Positions 44,466 to 55,303 of a DNA stretch of 64,000 nucleotides are shown here, in pieces. Position 1 is the stretch's first letter; every line of letters starts with the position of its first letter. Position numbers and translations under genes: made by a program. Source of the stretch: Steromphala cineraria (taxonomy: Eukaryota; Mollusca; Gastropoda; Trochida; Trochidae); NCBI GenBank assembly GCA_916613615.1, contig OU744735.1, positions 44,854,468-44,918,467 on the forward strand, written 5' to 3'. The notes under the pieces were generated by a model. That model was not told the DNA's origin, did no database searches, and saw nothing but the letters and a program-made list of their open reading frames with translations.

Positions 44466-45166
44466 GACCTTAAAGGGACAGTAATTTTTTTTTTTAAATT
44501 GTATTTATCAAATGTTTCGTTGATAATTGTACGTTAGTGCTAAATATTTCATTTTGATATTGTCAAAAATCTCATAACACAAACAAATCATTCACAGTCA
44601 GAGAACAAATTTGTTGTGTGAACGCCTTTTATTCAGTTTTTTGTCAGAGAAGGGAATACCATGGCTGAACATTATATTATATATTTGATCAGTTATTACT
44701 GCATTTTTAAAAATACATTGTCTTTCAATTAGAACCATTTATTTTCATTTTCCTGACATCACTTTATATTGCCCCTTAAAACATGCTACTGCCCTTTAAA
44801 GGGGCAGTAGCACGTTTTTTGACAATTTTATATTTTCAATTTTTCACTGATAACTATAAGTTAATGCTAAATGTATTACTTTGATAGTATCATAAATCTC
44901 ATAACACAAACCAATCATCCGTAGTCAGAGAACAAAGTATGAGGATTCACATAAAATCCATTGGCAGCCATTTTTGTGTGAACACCTTTAATTCATTTTG
45001 TGTAAGAAAAGGAATCGCATGGCTTAACTTTACATTGTTTTTTTGATTTATTACTGCTCCATTTAGTTTTTATACATTGTCTAAAGATTGGAACCATTTA
45101 TTTTCATTTTCCTGACATCACCTTATATTCCCCCTAAAAACGTGCTACTGCCCCTTTAAATGTCGA
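44466..45166. mobile_element. Two tandem MITEs sharing TTTAAA junctions
   Basis: Two related units of about 340 bases in the same direction meet at 44799-44804. Ends read AAAGGGGCAGTAGCACG and CGTGCTACTGCCCCTTT, an inverted pair, and each junction contains TTAA or TTTAAA. Interior blocks CATAAATCTCATAACACAAA and TTTATTTTCATTTTCCTGAC are shared. TTAA junctions suggest a piggyBac-like or similar non-autonomous family. Confidence 0.75.
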
Positions 45167-46518
45167 TAATAAATTCGTTATAAAGATAAAACTGACAAGG
45201 CAACCTTGTAAGTCCCCTTTAAACTCATCCATCGTCCGTTCGTCTGTTCGAGTTAAAGGGAACAGCTTTTCTCAGAAACTATTTAGATAGGAGAACCAAA
45301 TTTGGTATTCACCTTCAGGGTAGCAATACAATGATGGAATTTTAAAATGATAAACCCGCAATAGTTTTTTCCGAAGATATTGATGATGTCTGATGTGAGA
45401 AAAGATATTAGTCTCATTTCGTGGTAGTCGCGGACACTTTCGTCAGCATGGTTGAATCCCTATAGTTTATACTTTACAATGAAGCACGATAATGATTTAA
45501 TTGTCCATAAAGCGTCCCTTGAGGTCACATTCATACACGGTAATTAAACGATGAAGTATTTAAGGAAAATATAACCGCAGTATGTATCTTTTCTCTGGAA
45601 TGAGATGTCATTTGTGAGCTCAAATGTGTTTTTCACGTTGAATCTCATCACAAACGGCATCTTGGTCATAATTTGATGCAAAATGTCAGTAAGACATTGT
45701 TTGTTTAATGAAAAACATAACTATTAACCATGCACCCTAACATTATTGCTTAAGCTTGATGTTGACACATGTTGACTATTATATGTTATTGGAATACTCG
45801 TTTTATAAATGGCAAGATTGATTATTCTTTGTCCTTAATGCTGTTCGGAAATAGCTTTTTGTTATGAAAAAATTGTACTTCAGATACAATAATGACGTCT
45901 CTGCCTGTTAATTTAACCTATGATATATATATCTATAATCTATTGTAACATAGTTCATTGTTCAAGTGACTTCACTGAGTTTTAGTTTGTGAATTGTTAT
46001 GCGTTGAGGTGAGTGTTCGTTTTTCAGGTGTTGAATGACGCCGCAGAAGCTATTGTATAATTACTAGAACTAACCACGTGCATACGGCTCCATTTGGAAG
46101 AGTATCCTGAAACATTCAGAACAGATTATAGCATTTTTTTAGGTGTTTTGATAAAGAACTATTCTTAAAGTTGACCCTGTAACTCGTTCACTAAAGAAAA
46201 TATAATTCGTTCACCACTTCGCAGACGTCTCTTTAGTAACGGGTTCACCACGATTTCATACCAGCTGTCTTTGAATGTAAATATCTCAACGACTATAATT
46301 TGGATTTTGATAAAATTTTGGACTTGTGATCAATATGTATCAGTGTTTAAGGAAATATGATTGGAAATACTTATTTATTCATATAAAACAATTAACCGAT
46401 CGTGTTTATGTGCACTTATCTTTTTGCAGCATGAAACCTCACTTAAATGTGCCTCTTATATCCAAATGCTGACCAGCTTTTCATTTCTAAAAACAACATT
46501 GTGTAAACTAAAGTCTAC
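45167..46518. other. Noncoding interior, right part of nested transposon
   Basis: AT-rich sequence without a supported gene. Contains CGTCCGTTCGTCTGTTCG near 45230 followed by AGAAACTATTTAGATAGGAG, reminiscent of the GTCCGTCC repeat family. Confidence 0.55.
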
Positions 46519-47210
46519 AATTTTACAGCCAGAAATATTTTTTCTCATAAGTACCTGAAAACCGACTTATCGACCAAAAACTACACCAAATGCACAAAAA
46601 CAAACGGTGGTCTCGCAGAGTAATTTGTTCACTTCCCGTTGTGTAACAAAATCCAGGCGTACACGTTCCTACGGTGTGAAAACGGGGTCTACCACGATTG
46701 TTTTCGTTAATAAAGTAATCATGAACATTGATTATGCATGTGATTAAGTCGGCAGATAGATGTCTAGATCGACCCATTTTCTATTATGGCAGTGTGCATC
46801 TCTTACAATTGACTGATTTCTCACGTAAAATGACACAATCATGCCTTTCTCACATACCATGAATAATTGCAACATTTCGTGCAAAACGACTTCAGAAGAC
46901 CAAATTTTGAAACAGAGCATAGTGCTGCCACCTGTACTAACCTGACTAAAGTTGTGCGTGCGCAAAATGTCATGTCATATGTAAATGATCTGTGACGTAT
47001 TGTAGCCAAACAGCAACATGGAGAGTTATATGGTGTTTACTTTGTAATGTGAAAAAGTAGCTATCATCACTTGTTAAGATTTAAGCAATATATGTTTTAG
47101 ATGGGGTTTGGGTTTGTTTTCACGTTTATGTAAAAGAAAAAAGCGTGGAAGGCCAGTGGAATTTATAATTGGGAAAAAGCATGTAGTCTATTTAAATGAA
47201 CACGACTATA

Positions 47211-48487
47211 GGTGTGAATTGGTGCATAGAATTGGACACATTCCAGTTTCGCATCATGTTACAGGATCAACCTCTCAACAGACGAAGTGTTTTGTCAACC
47301 ATTAACTCAATTTATGATCCTCTTGGACTCATTGCACCTGTTGTTCTAGTAGGCAAGCAGATAATGCAAGCAGCATGCAGAGATCAACTAGATTGGGACA
47401 GTCCCCTACTGGATACCTTGCGATCACGTTGGGAGAAATGGAGAGGTGAACTGTATCATCTCGAGAAGTAAAGAATTCAGCGATGCTACAAACCGCCTGA
47501 ATTTGTTGAAATCAAATCACAGGAGCTTCATCATTTTGCTGATGCAAGTATGACAGGGTATGGTCAGTGTTCATACCTGAGAAGTATCGACATTGACGAC
47601 AACGTACATTGTGCATTCGTTATGGGAAAGGCTAGAGTGTGCCCTCTCAAACCTGTTACCATACCACGTTTGGAGCTGACAGCAGCCATTGTCTCTGTTC
47701 ATGTGAGTCAATTTCTGCAGAGAGAACTGCAATGTGAAAATGTGTGAGAAATCTTCTGGTCTGATAGTAAAGCTGTATTAGGATATATAGCTAATGATTC
47801 AGTGAGATATCATGTGTTCGTTGCAAACCGTGTTCAGAAGATTAGAGAACACACAGAATCCAGTCAGTGGAAACTGTTAGGGGTATAGATAACCCGGCAG
47901 ATGAAGCCTCACGAGGCATGAGTACAGTGAATTTTGCTAATTCTTCATGGCTCAATGGTCCCAAATTCCTAAGTGATAATTCTTTGGATCTTGAGAATGA
48001 TGAAAGTGTGTCATTTGAGATATCAAGTGATGATGTGGAAGTGAAGCGAGTGAAAACCCTCGCATCGACTGTTGTTACTTCCTTCGAAGTCAGTCGTCTT
48101 GATCATTGCTTGAGTTGGAGCAGTGCTAAGAAAGCTGTTGCTCATTGTTTGAAATTAAAACAAAAGCTTTTGTCAAGTGCTCGCAGTAGAGTACAAGGTG
48201 TGAAACTTGTATCATGTGAAAATGCTAGTGTCAATGAATTATCTGTGAATGATGTGAATGAAGCATCTGTTGAGATAATTAAAGCTGTACAAGCAGAGAT
48301 GTTTCAAAAAGAGTTGGAAATTCTGAGGAGAAACAGAAATGTGCGTGATAATGTCTGTCCTGATGACAGAGAGAGCGAAAAAAAGTGTAAGCAATCGCTC
48401 AAGCAAGTGAAAGGGACTAGCCCTTTGTTTAAACTTGATCCATTTGTAGATACAGATGGTGTGATTCGTGTTGGAGGGCGTATCTAG
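47211..48487 (+). pseudogene. BEL/Pao RT connection, RNase H and pre-integrase region, broken
   Basis: Continues pol after the DNA transposon: SIYDPLGLIAPVVLVGKQIM (typical BEL/Pao connection), a stop at 47469-47471, then HHFADASMTGYGQCSY and PVTIPRLELTAAI (RNase H-like), a stop near 47745, then DNPADEASRGMS and a long acidic/Lys-rich linker to 48487. Four or more lesions in 1.3 kb show decay. Confidence 0.8.
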
Positions 48488-48663
48488 CATAGTGACCTTT
48501 CAGATAGGATAAAACATCCAGTTATTCTGCCGAGGCGGAGTCACATCACAAATCTCATTGTGAAACACTTTCACGAGAACGTAGCCCATCAAGGACGTGG
48601 AATCACTATATATCTAAATGTGTAAAGTGCAGAAGACTGCGTCACTCTGTTCAAGAACAGAAG

Positions 48664-49326
48664 ATGGCACCTTTACCTAGTGATAGAATGGCTGAAGCAC
48701 CACCATTCTCATATTGTGAAATGGACATATTTGGACCCTTCTATATCAAAGAAGGAAGAAAAGAATTAAAGCGCTATGGCGTTTTATTCACATGCCTTGT
48801 GTGTCGTGCTGTACACATTGAAGTCGCAAACTCATTGTCAACTGACTCATTCATAAATGCTCTTAGACGTTTTATTGCTGTGAGAGGCCCAGTTAGGCAA
48901 TTGAGATGTGATCAAGGAACTAACTTTGTTGGTGCAGAGAAAGAGTTGTATCACTCAGTGGAGATAAAGAATTATCTTCTTGACAAAAACTGTGATTTTA
49001 TTCCCTTTGTAATGAATCCTCCGAGCGCTAGTCATATGGGGGGAGTGTGGGAGCGTCAAATCCGCACTATCCGCAGTGTGTTGTCTAGTCTATTGTCTCA
49101 AGTTGGAAAACAGTTGGACGATGAAGGTTTGAGAGCTCTGATGGCTGAAGTAATGGCTATTGTAAATAGTAGACCACTAACAGTAGAAAATCTATTTGAT
49201 CCTATTTCACCAGAACCTTTGACACCCAATCATCTACTCACAACAAAATCAAGTATCATTTTGCCCCCACCTGGAAAGTTTCAGAAAGCTGACGTTTACT
49301 CTCGAAAACAGTGGCGAAGAGTTTAA
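48664..49326 (+). pseudogene. BEL/Pao integrase core
   Basis: The zinc-binding HHCC region lies just upstream in broken frames (about 48530-48660). The core shows FSYCEMDIFGPF (D), QLRCDQGTNFVGAEKEL (D) and HMGGVWERQIRTIRSVL (E), so the DDE triad is intact. The frame ends at 49326 with a stop and resumes at 49380. Confidence 0.85.
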
Positions 49327-49379
49327 CACTGTGTGAATGAATTTTGGTATAGGTGGAAACGTGAGTTTATCAAAAGTGG

Positions 49380-49625
49380 TTGAGACCACAAAGTAACCTT
49401 AGAAAAGGTGATATCGTGTTGATCAAGGATGATAACTTGCCACGCAATCAGTGGAAAGTTGCCAGAATTTGTGATGTCTATCCTGAAAATGACAAACTTG
49501 TACGTAGTGTGAAGCTTGCAATGGCAAGTCGTGACCTTACAAATGATGGGAAAAGACTGTTTCCTATCACCTATCTGAATAGACCAATCCATAAACTAGT
49601 CTTGCTGTTGGAGAGTGAAGAATGA
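49380..49625 (+). pseudogene. BEL/Pao integrase C-terminal domain (DUF5641-type)
   Basis: LRKGDIVLIKDDNLPRNQWK and DVYPENDKLVRSVKL match the beta-barrel tail found after BEL/Pao integrases. Ends at a TGA near 49625. Confidence 0.75.
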
Positions 49626-50196
49626 ACTATGAGTCCATAATACGTGAAACTATGAACTGTGAACTATGAGCTGAGAGTTATAACCTATGAACTGTGACCT
49701 ATGAGTTGAGAGTTATGAACTATGTGAATTTGTGGACTGAAAATCACTGAACGATGATGAATGGACCGTGAATTGCATTGAACTCTGAATTACATGTGCA
49801 AACAAACTGTCAACCTCAAAGACATTAATGTATTGACAGTTTGAACATTTCTATTTCATGCAATTAAGCAATTTATTCTATTATCATATGCTATATTTCT
49901 TATAATCCCAATGTTTAGGGTTACTGTAAGAAAGTGTGTAGGAATATTATGCCATGGAATATTATGTAAGTCAGGCATATACTTGGCGTTTCAAGTTTTA
50001 CTCAGAGTTAATTCATATTTCAGAGTTGTAGTTGTATTTCATACATTGTTAGAGTTCTTTCATTGTTTATGAAATAAGTTTGAGAAACTTCATAACATTT
50101 TCTCCATGGGATTATCAATTTCTATAAATAAGTGATAGTTTATAGTTGTGCGATTGTTCGAGAAATTAGCCTAGAGTAGGTCTAATTTGAGGGGAG
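49622..50196 (+). other. BEL/Pao 3-prime untranslated region with minisatellite
   Basis: Degenerate repeats of GAACTATGAGCTGAGAGTTA-like 10- to 22-base units at about 49622-49740, then AT-rich sequence, then the purine tract GAGGGGAG directly before the 3-prime LTR. Confidence 0.65.
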
Positions 50197-50439
50197 TGTA
50201 GCGGTAGGCATTTAAGGTTTTAGCTTTAGCGGATAGCCTTACAATTACTTGAATTATCTCCCTTGCAATATAGTGCGTGCGCAGTTTTGTTGTGTTTCCC
50301 GGTTTCCTGTGTTAGGGAAGCGAGATCGTATTTACGTACCAAACTTTATATTTGTGCGAGTGTATGTATGTTCAATGGATTTATATAAACTTAAATGGAA
50401 CTCTCTAGTGTTTGTTGTGAAACTATGAGGAATGGAACA
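50197..50439 (+). repeat. BEL/Pao 3-prime LTR
   Basis: 243 bases, close match to 37743-37986. AATTATCTCCCTT is conserved here as well (about 50252-50264). Followed by the CTCAG duplication. Confidence 0.92.
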
Positions 50440-50444
50440 CTCAG

Positions 50445-51039
50445 TCTCCTCGAAAGAGAGAAAATTCTGGTAAGGGAAGAGAATCCCGCTCAGCAAGTGC
50501 CAAAAGGAGAGAAAATGATGCCTGTTTCCAGTGCAACCAGAAAGGTCACTGGGCTTCAGAGTGTCCTCTCAATTCCCAGGCAAATAGTTGTCAGGGAAAC
50601 GGTTATCCACTGAACCGGAATTAGGTCGGATGTCAGTGGAGAATATCAAATTTAAAGAAACCTCAAATCCTAAAATAATTGAATCTAGTGGTCAGGTGGA
50701 AAGTGAGATTTGTTTGGTTTCCAGTCAAGGGGAGACAACTCCGAAAAATTCTGTTCACAATCCACCTGATCCAATTGCAGTTAAAGCAAATTTCAAAGGT
50801 TGTTTTAAAATAGGTGATAGGGGTCAGTTTGTCAATCTAAAACTAGGTCAGACTTACTTCACCTTACTGGTAGACACTGGTAGTCAGGTGTCTCTATTGT
50901 CTCATGCTGCAAGTAAGCGCTTGCCATCTTCTGTTGTTATCAATCCTGTTGACATGATGCTTGAGGCCGTAAATGGCAGTTTATTCAAGGCCTTGGGAAT
51001 TTTCCAAGCATCAGTTCATCTGGGAGATGATTTATTACC
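50445..51039 (+). pseudogene. Gypsy gag zinc knuckle and protease, first part
   Basis: A zinc knuckle of C-X2-C-X4-H-X4-C form is at 50523-50564 (CFQCNQKGHWASEC), in a frame that continues the Arg/Ser-rich tail interrupted by BEL. The protease frame (50588-51046) carries LLVDTGSQVSLLS, the aspartic protease active site. It is interrupted at 51039 by a MITE. Confidence 0.82.
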
Positions 51040-51474
51040 AGTCTGATTAAAATCAACCGTGCTCCGAGGAATAAAATATAAAAAATATTGTCTCTATCGG
51101 GGCTCGAACCATTCGGGATATCCTCTCCGTCTCGGTCTGAATGCACCCACCTCTATCGCGTGTTGCTATAACCAGTTTAGCGCAGACAGACCCAGTCGTA
51201 AGCTATCCAATCACATCCTCGTTTTTAAATAGCGTTTAGCGGCGACTATATGTATAACGAATGGTACACTGGAGTTACCTGCCCCTGAAGGATACCGAAG
51301 CTTTCACTGCGCTCCTTTCGATTGGCTAGATGAGCTTGTGTCAGAACATGCGGGCAATAGGGGTGCCTTCAGACTGTGAATGAGAGGAAAGCCGGGCTGG
51401 GTGAGGTTCGAACCCCGCTAGAGATAATATTTTAAAACTTTTTACTCGAATCACAGTCGATTTTAATCAGACTG
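51040..51474. mobile_element. MITE with long inverted ends and 11-bp target duplication
   Basis: Starts AGTCTGATTAAAATC and ends GATTTTAATCAGACT; imperfect inverted similarity extends to about 75 bases and includes tRNA-like GGGCTCGAACC / GGTTCGAACCCC at both ends. The flanks duplicate GATTTATTACC (51029-51039, 51475-51485). An 11-base duplication is within the range of Mutator-like elements. Removal restores the gypsy protease frame. Confidence 0.82.
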
Positions 51475-51485
51475 ATTTATTACCT

Positions 51486-52060
51486 TCTAAAGAAGAGTTT
51501 CTTGTTGCAGATGTTGATAATTCTCACAAATGTGACGGTATTTTGGGTATAGATGTATTGGAGAGACTGGAGGGTGTGATAGATATCGCTGGGTCCAGGA
51601 TCCAGTTGCGCGGCAGTTGCTTGCCAATGGTTGGCACGGAGACCACTGTCATGATTGCTGAAGATGTTGCTTTGCCACCTCAGTCTGTTTCCTATGTCCA
51701 AGTTAGTTTACCTGAAATTCAGAGAGATCAATCTTCAATTCTCATTGAACTCTGTAAAGATATGATATTTGCACACGGGTTAGCTATGGGTCATTCAGTA
51801 GTTTCTAATGTACATTAAGTTGCTACTGTCAAAATCAGAAATGTTCTAGACAAGGAGTATACTCTAGCTAAGGGTAGAATCATAGGACAATGTGAAAATG
51901 TAAGCTTAGTTCAAAATAATTGTACTAAGCGAGTCTCACATGTTAGAGTGAAAAATGCAAAGGTACCTGATTATTTAGCAGATTTGTATGACCGAAGCAA
52001 GGTCAGTTTGGACGAAAGTCAACAAGACAGGCTTCGAGATTTCCTATACAGTTAAAGAGA
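51486..52060 (+). pseudogene. Gypsy protease C-terminal part and linker to RT
   Basis: GILGIDVLERLEGVIDIAG follows the MITE and is the usual flap and C-terminal region of gypsy protease. The frame runs to a TAA at about 51818 and continues in phase beyond it to another TAA at about 52054. Confidence 0.7.
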
Positions 52061-52721
52061 CACTTTTGCTAAAAATGATGACGATCTTGGTTGTACCAAC
52101 CTTGTGAAACACCGCATCGATACTGGTGATGCGAGACCAATCAAACAAGCCCCTCATCGCCAAACACTTGCCAAGCAAGAGGCCGAGGAGAAAGAAGTCA
52201 ATCGGATGCTGGAGCAAGGTGTCATTCAGCCTTCCAGTAGCCCATGGGCTTCCCCAACTGTTCTTGTTCAGCACAAGGATGGACGTTGGAGATATTGCTG
52301 CGATTTTCGTTTGGTCAACGATCGTTCTCGTAAAGATTCGTACCCTTTACCGAGGATAGACAATTGTATCGATAGTCTTGGGGGAGCAAAATTGTTCTGC
52401 ACAATGGACCTACAGGCAGGCTACTGGCAAGTTGAAATGGATCCACGTGATCGTGAGAAAACTGCTTTTGCAACCCGTTTCGGTTTGTACGAGTGGAATG
52501 TCATGCCGTTTGGTCTGTGCAATGCTCCGTCTACGTTTGAAAGGTTGATGGAGATGGTTCTCAGAGGTCTCCAGTGGAACGAATGTCTATGTTTCCTGGA
52601 TGACATCATAGTTTTCGGTCAAGATTTTGACCAGGTCTTGACACGCCTGAGAACTGTTCTAGATCGACTAACTTCAGCAGGTTTAAAATTAAAACCGAAG
52701 AAGTGCCATCTCTTTAAGTAG
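52061..52721 (+). pseudogene. Gypsy reverse transcriptase
   Basis: Ty3-type motifs in order: KHRIDTGDARPIKQAPHR, GVIQPSSSPWASPTVLV, DYPLPRIDN-like DSYPLPRIDNCID, LFCTMDLQAGYWQVEM, VMPFGLCNAPSTFERLM and CLCFLDDIIVFG (catalytic DD). The frame ends in TAG at 52721, where the family normally reads on into the connection domain; 52722-52870 continues recognisably (QFLGLANYYRKFI) with a further stop. Confidence 0.88.
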
Positions 52722-53380
52722 ATTTTTTGAGCCATGTTATTTCGGCTGAGGGTGTTCATACTCAGCCAGAGAAAATTGAAACAGTCAAATCATGGCCAAC
52801 CCCTAAGTCCAGGAAGCATGTTCAACAATTTCTGGGGTTAGCGAACTATTACCGGAAATTCATTTAAGATTTTTCGAGAATCGCTAGACCCATGACCAAA
52901 CTGTCCAGTCCATTAGTTGATTTCCAATGGACTGAGGAAACTGACCGAGCTTTCATTCAGTTGAAATCTGCTCTGACTTCAGCCCCAATCTTAGGTTTCC
53001 CCACACGGGAGGGTGCGATCACCATTGATAGTGATGCATCGGGCGAGGGTCTTGGAGCTGTCCTGTCACAAACTCAAAATGGCAGAGAAGTAGTACTTGG
53101 GTATTACAGTAAATGTTTTTCTCCAGCTGAGAAGAATTATTGTGTCACTCGTCGTGAACTTTTGGCCGTAGTCGCAGCTTGTCGCCATTGACATCCCTAT
53201 GTCTTTGGTAGGCCTGTCACCATCAGAACTGACAATTCTGTTGTCGTTTTGGCAAAGCGCATCAAGCGACCAGTCAATCAAATGGCTCGATGGTTGCAGG
53301 AGTTAGGAAATTATGACCTGACAGAAGTTCACCGGCCCGGCCCAGTTCACTGGAACGCTGACGCTCTAAGTCGTCGACCG
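52722..53380 (+). pseudogene. Gypsy RT connection and RNase H, with stops
   Basis: FLGLANYYRKF, then ITIDSDASGEGLGAVLSQ (RNase H first D), NYCVTRRELLAVV (E) and IRTDNSVVV (D), ending in VHRPGPVHWNADALSRRPC. Stops interrupt near 52867 and 53189. Confidence 0.82.
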
Positions 53381-54967
53381 TGTACCCCTTGTCCGCAGTG
53401 TCATAGGGAGAGTGGACCATGCACCGTTGTGGAGGCAAATGCTGTGTGTTCTGCCATCACCAGGTCCCAATCTGTAAAACACCAGAACATATCCTTCAGT
53501 AATGAAGAGCTTAAGGACAAGCAATTGAATGACCCTGACATTTGTCTCATATTCAAGGCAAAAGAGCGAAATGAGCGTCCAGAATGGGAAACTGTTTCTG
53601 GATGTTCAGATGCGTGCAAGGCATTATGGGGTCAATTTAATCGTTTGTCTATAAGACAAGGTGTTTTGCATCGCAGATGGGAAAGTAATGATGGCAAGGA
53701 ATGGCGCTGGCAGATTGTTGTTCCTGCTGTTAAGCGAAATTTCATCCTCGAAGGTTGTCATGACTCACCTTTGGGAGGTCACCTTGGTGTTTCCAAGACT
53801 TTCGCAAAGCTGGAACAGTCGTTCTACTGGGTTGGAATGAAGGCTGATGTCCGCGACTATTGTCGGCAATGCGACAAATGCGTTGCCAGAAAAACGCCAA
53901 AAAAGCAGAGAGCACCCATGAAGGAGTATGTTACCGGTTCGCCGATGGACCGCGTAACTACTGATATCATGGGTCCACTTGAAAAAACAACTGCTGGAAA
54001 TAAATACGTTCTAGTAGTTACTGATTCCTTCACTAAGTGGACTAAAGCTTATGCTATTCCCAATATCGAGGCTAAAACCGTGGCTAAGAAATTGGTTGAA
54101 GAATGGATATGCCGGTTTGGTACCCCAACAATTGTACATAGCTATCAGGGTAGACAGTATGAAGCTAGACTGTTCCAAGAGCTATGCAAATTGTTGGGTG
54201 TGGTGAAAACCCGAACAACTTCTCTCCGACCTCAGGCTAACGGCCAGGTCGAGCGCTTTAACCGCACACTAGCAGCCATGCTAAGCATTTACACCGACGG
54301 AAGACCAAAGTCGTGGGACAAACATCTTCCCTTCGTGATGGCTGCTTACAGAAGTTCAAAGCATGAGACCACAGGTTACTCGCTAAATAAATTAATATTT
54401 GGATCTGAAGTCCGGATGCCATTTCACCTGGTAACGGGTGATCCTAACGACAATCCCGTTACCAGAGACGAGTATGTGGATGAGGTTAAACACCAGTTTG
54501 AAAAAGCCTTTGAGTCTGCTCGCAGAAGTCTTAAACGTTCTTCCGAGGTCAGGAAAAAACGTTACGACTTGGGGAGTAAAGAGACCAGACTCAAAGTAGG
54601 GCAACCAGTTTGGTTGTTTAACCCCCACAAATCCTCAAAAATCAGTTACAAGCTAACTTCCAAATGGTCAAAAGGTTGGATTGTCACCAAACAAATTGAT
54701 GACATAACCTACCGTAACCTAACCAGAACGGACCTGACAAGTCACCAAAAGTGGTTCACATCGACAGGTTGTTACCATATTTGGGGAGTAATCCACCTAA
54801 ATGGTGGACTGCCAAGCAGTAGGCTTGAGACATGCAAGTCATGTATCCTGAAACATTCAGAGAATATCAGAGATAAAATCACAACAGTAAACAAAATAAA
54901 TGTCAAAATTATCAGACATGGTATTTTAATTGTGAAGAACAGTTTGATGGAATATAATGTATTCTAG
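53381..54967 (+). pseudogene. Gypsy integrase with a substituted catalytic residue
   Basis: One long frame. The zinc-binding H2C2 region is HDSPLGGHLGVSKTFAKLEQ followed by YCRQCDKC. The core has RVTTDIMGPL (first D), then TIVHSYQGRQYE where the family has HSDQG, so the second catalytic D is Tyr. ANGQVERFNRTL carries the E. The C-terminal part has VGQPVWLFNPHKSSKISYKL. The tail after 54790 has run past the usual end by 50 codons of low-complexity sequence. The enzyme is predicted inactive. Confidence 0.87.
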
Positions 54968-55275
54968 TTGCTAAGAAATTTAAGAATCTGTAAGGATTTA
55001 AAATTTAGGCGTGTTGGACGCTTTCCGTCAGTATTTCTTAAAAGTCTAAACAATTAGAATGTAAGACTTACTGAGAGTAGATGTTGTATCAACTCAATTA
55101 CCAGTAAGATGTAAGACATGTTATTGTTGGAATAACATGGTAAATGGAAATCTCTCACTTTTATACCTGCACTACAAAATTTAAATTCATAATTCAGTTA
55201 ATAACACCTTTTGAAAAGATATTATTCGTGTTAAGGGAAACAATTGCTTATTTTATTTATTATTCTCATTATTAG
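54968..55275 (+). other. Spacer between integrase and accessory ORF
   Basis: AT-rich, no ORF. It ends in TTATTTATTATTCTCATTATTAG, split here as a pyrimidine-rich run and AG, which would serve as a splice acceptor for a subgenomic transcript of the accessory ORF. Confidence 0.5.
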
Positions 55276-55303
55276 GTCTAACGTTCTGGAGCTAGATGGA
55301 AAC

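Larger units (their letters stand above)
43141..46678. mobile_element. Nested 3.5-kb DNA transposon, non-autonomous
   Basis: Inverted ends 43141-43299 and 46519-46678 (about 160 bases, roughly 85 percent alike), starting CACACCGTAGGAACGTG, flanked by the five-base duplication AAAAC. No transposase-like frame is present in 3.5 kb. Near both ends the motif GTGAACGAATTAC or a close variant is repeated (43186, 43570, 43592; reversed near 46187, 46208, 46620), as expected of subterminal transposase-binding sites. I cannot assign a superfamily: five-base target duplication and CAC ends are compatible with Transib-like or related groups but the terminal heptamer does not match well. Confidence 0.8.
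41882..46777 (-). pseudogene. DDE transposase, split by a nested transposon
   Basis: The N-terminal piece starts at ATG 46777 and runs down to 46684; the rest runs from 43140 to 41882. With the nested element and one AAAAC removed the frame is continuous. Visible: an N-terminal helix-turn-helix region (IINVHDYF, ERVAAAL-like DRVAAALKVSKSSVQR), VFQDEMW (first catalytic D), VIVMDNASYHN (second D) and ELNPIELIW (E). Spacing between second D and E is 83 residues, far longer than the 34 of Tc1 and close to the reported DD82E (Sailor) group; that assignment is from memory. The C-terminus is acidic. Catalytic residues are intact, so only the insertion has broken it. Confidence 0.85.
41286..47208 (-). 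mobile_element. Tc/mariner (IS630) superfamily transposon with 323-bp TIRs
   Basis: Terminal inverted repeats 41286-41608 and 46886-47208 are equal in length (323 bases) with only a few mismatches, beginning TAGTCGTGTTCATTTAAATA. TA duplications flank it. The minus strand encodes a DDE transposase interrupted by a second transposon. Without that insert the element is about 2.4 kb, which fits the superfamily. Confidence 0.92.
37743..50439 (+). mobile_element. BEL/Pao LTR retrotransposon
   Basis: LTRs 37743-37986 and 50197-50439 begin TGTAGCGG and end GGAACA, and differ at about 14 positions. They are flanked by CTCAG. The internal region encodes gag, a zinc-knuckle/protease segment, RT, RNase H and integrase, with several stops and frameshifts. 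The pol region is interrupted by a 5.9-kb DNA transposon. Length without that insert is about 6.8 kb, normal for the family. Confidence 0.92.

Noticed and set aside
43187..46630. Long intron in the transposase gene
   Set aside because: Inverted 160-base ends and an exact target duplication show an inserted transposon, not an intron.
47108..47305. Frame with a KRKKRGRP AT-hook-like stretch in both long TIRs (also 41126-41386)
   Set aside because: The start is TTG, there is no ATG in frame, and it exists twice only because the TIRs are identical; it runs out into BEL sequence.
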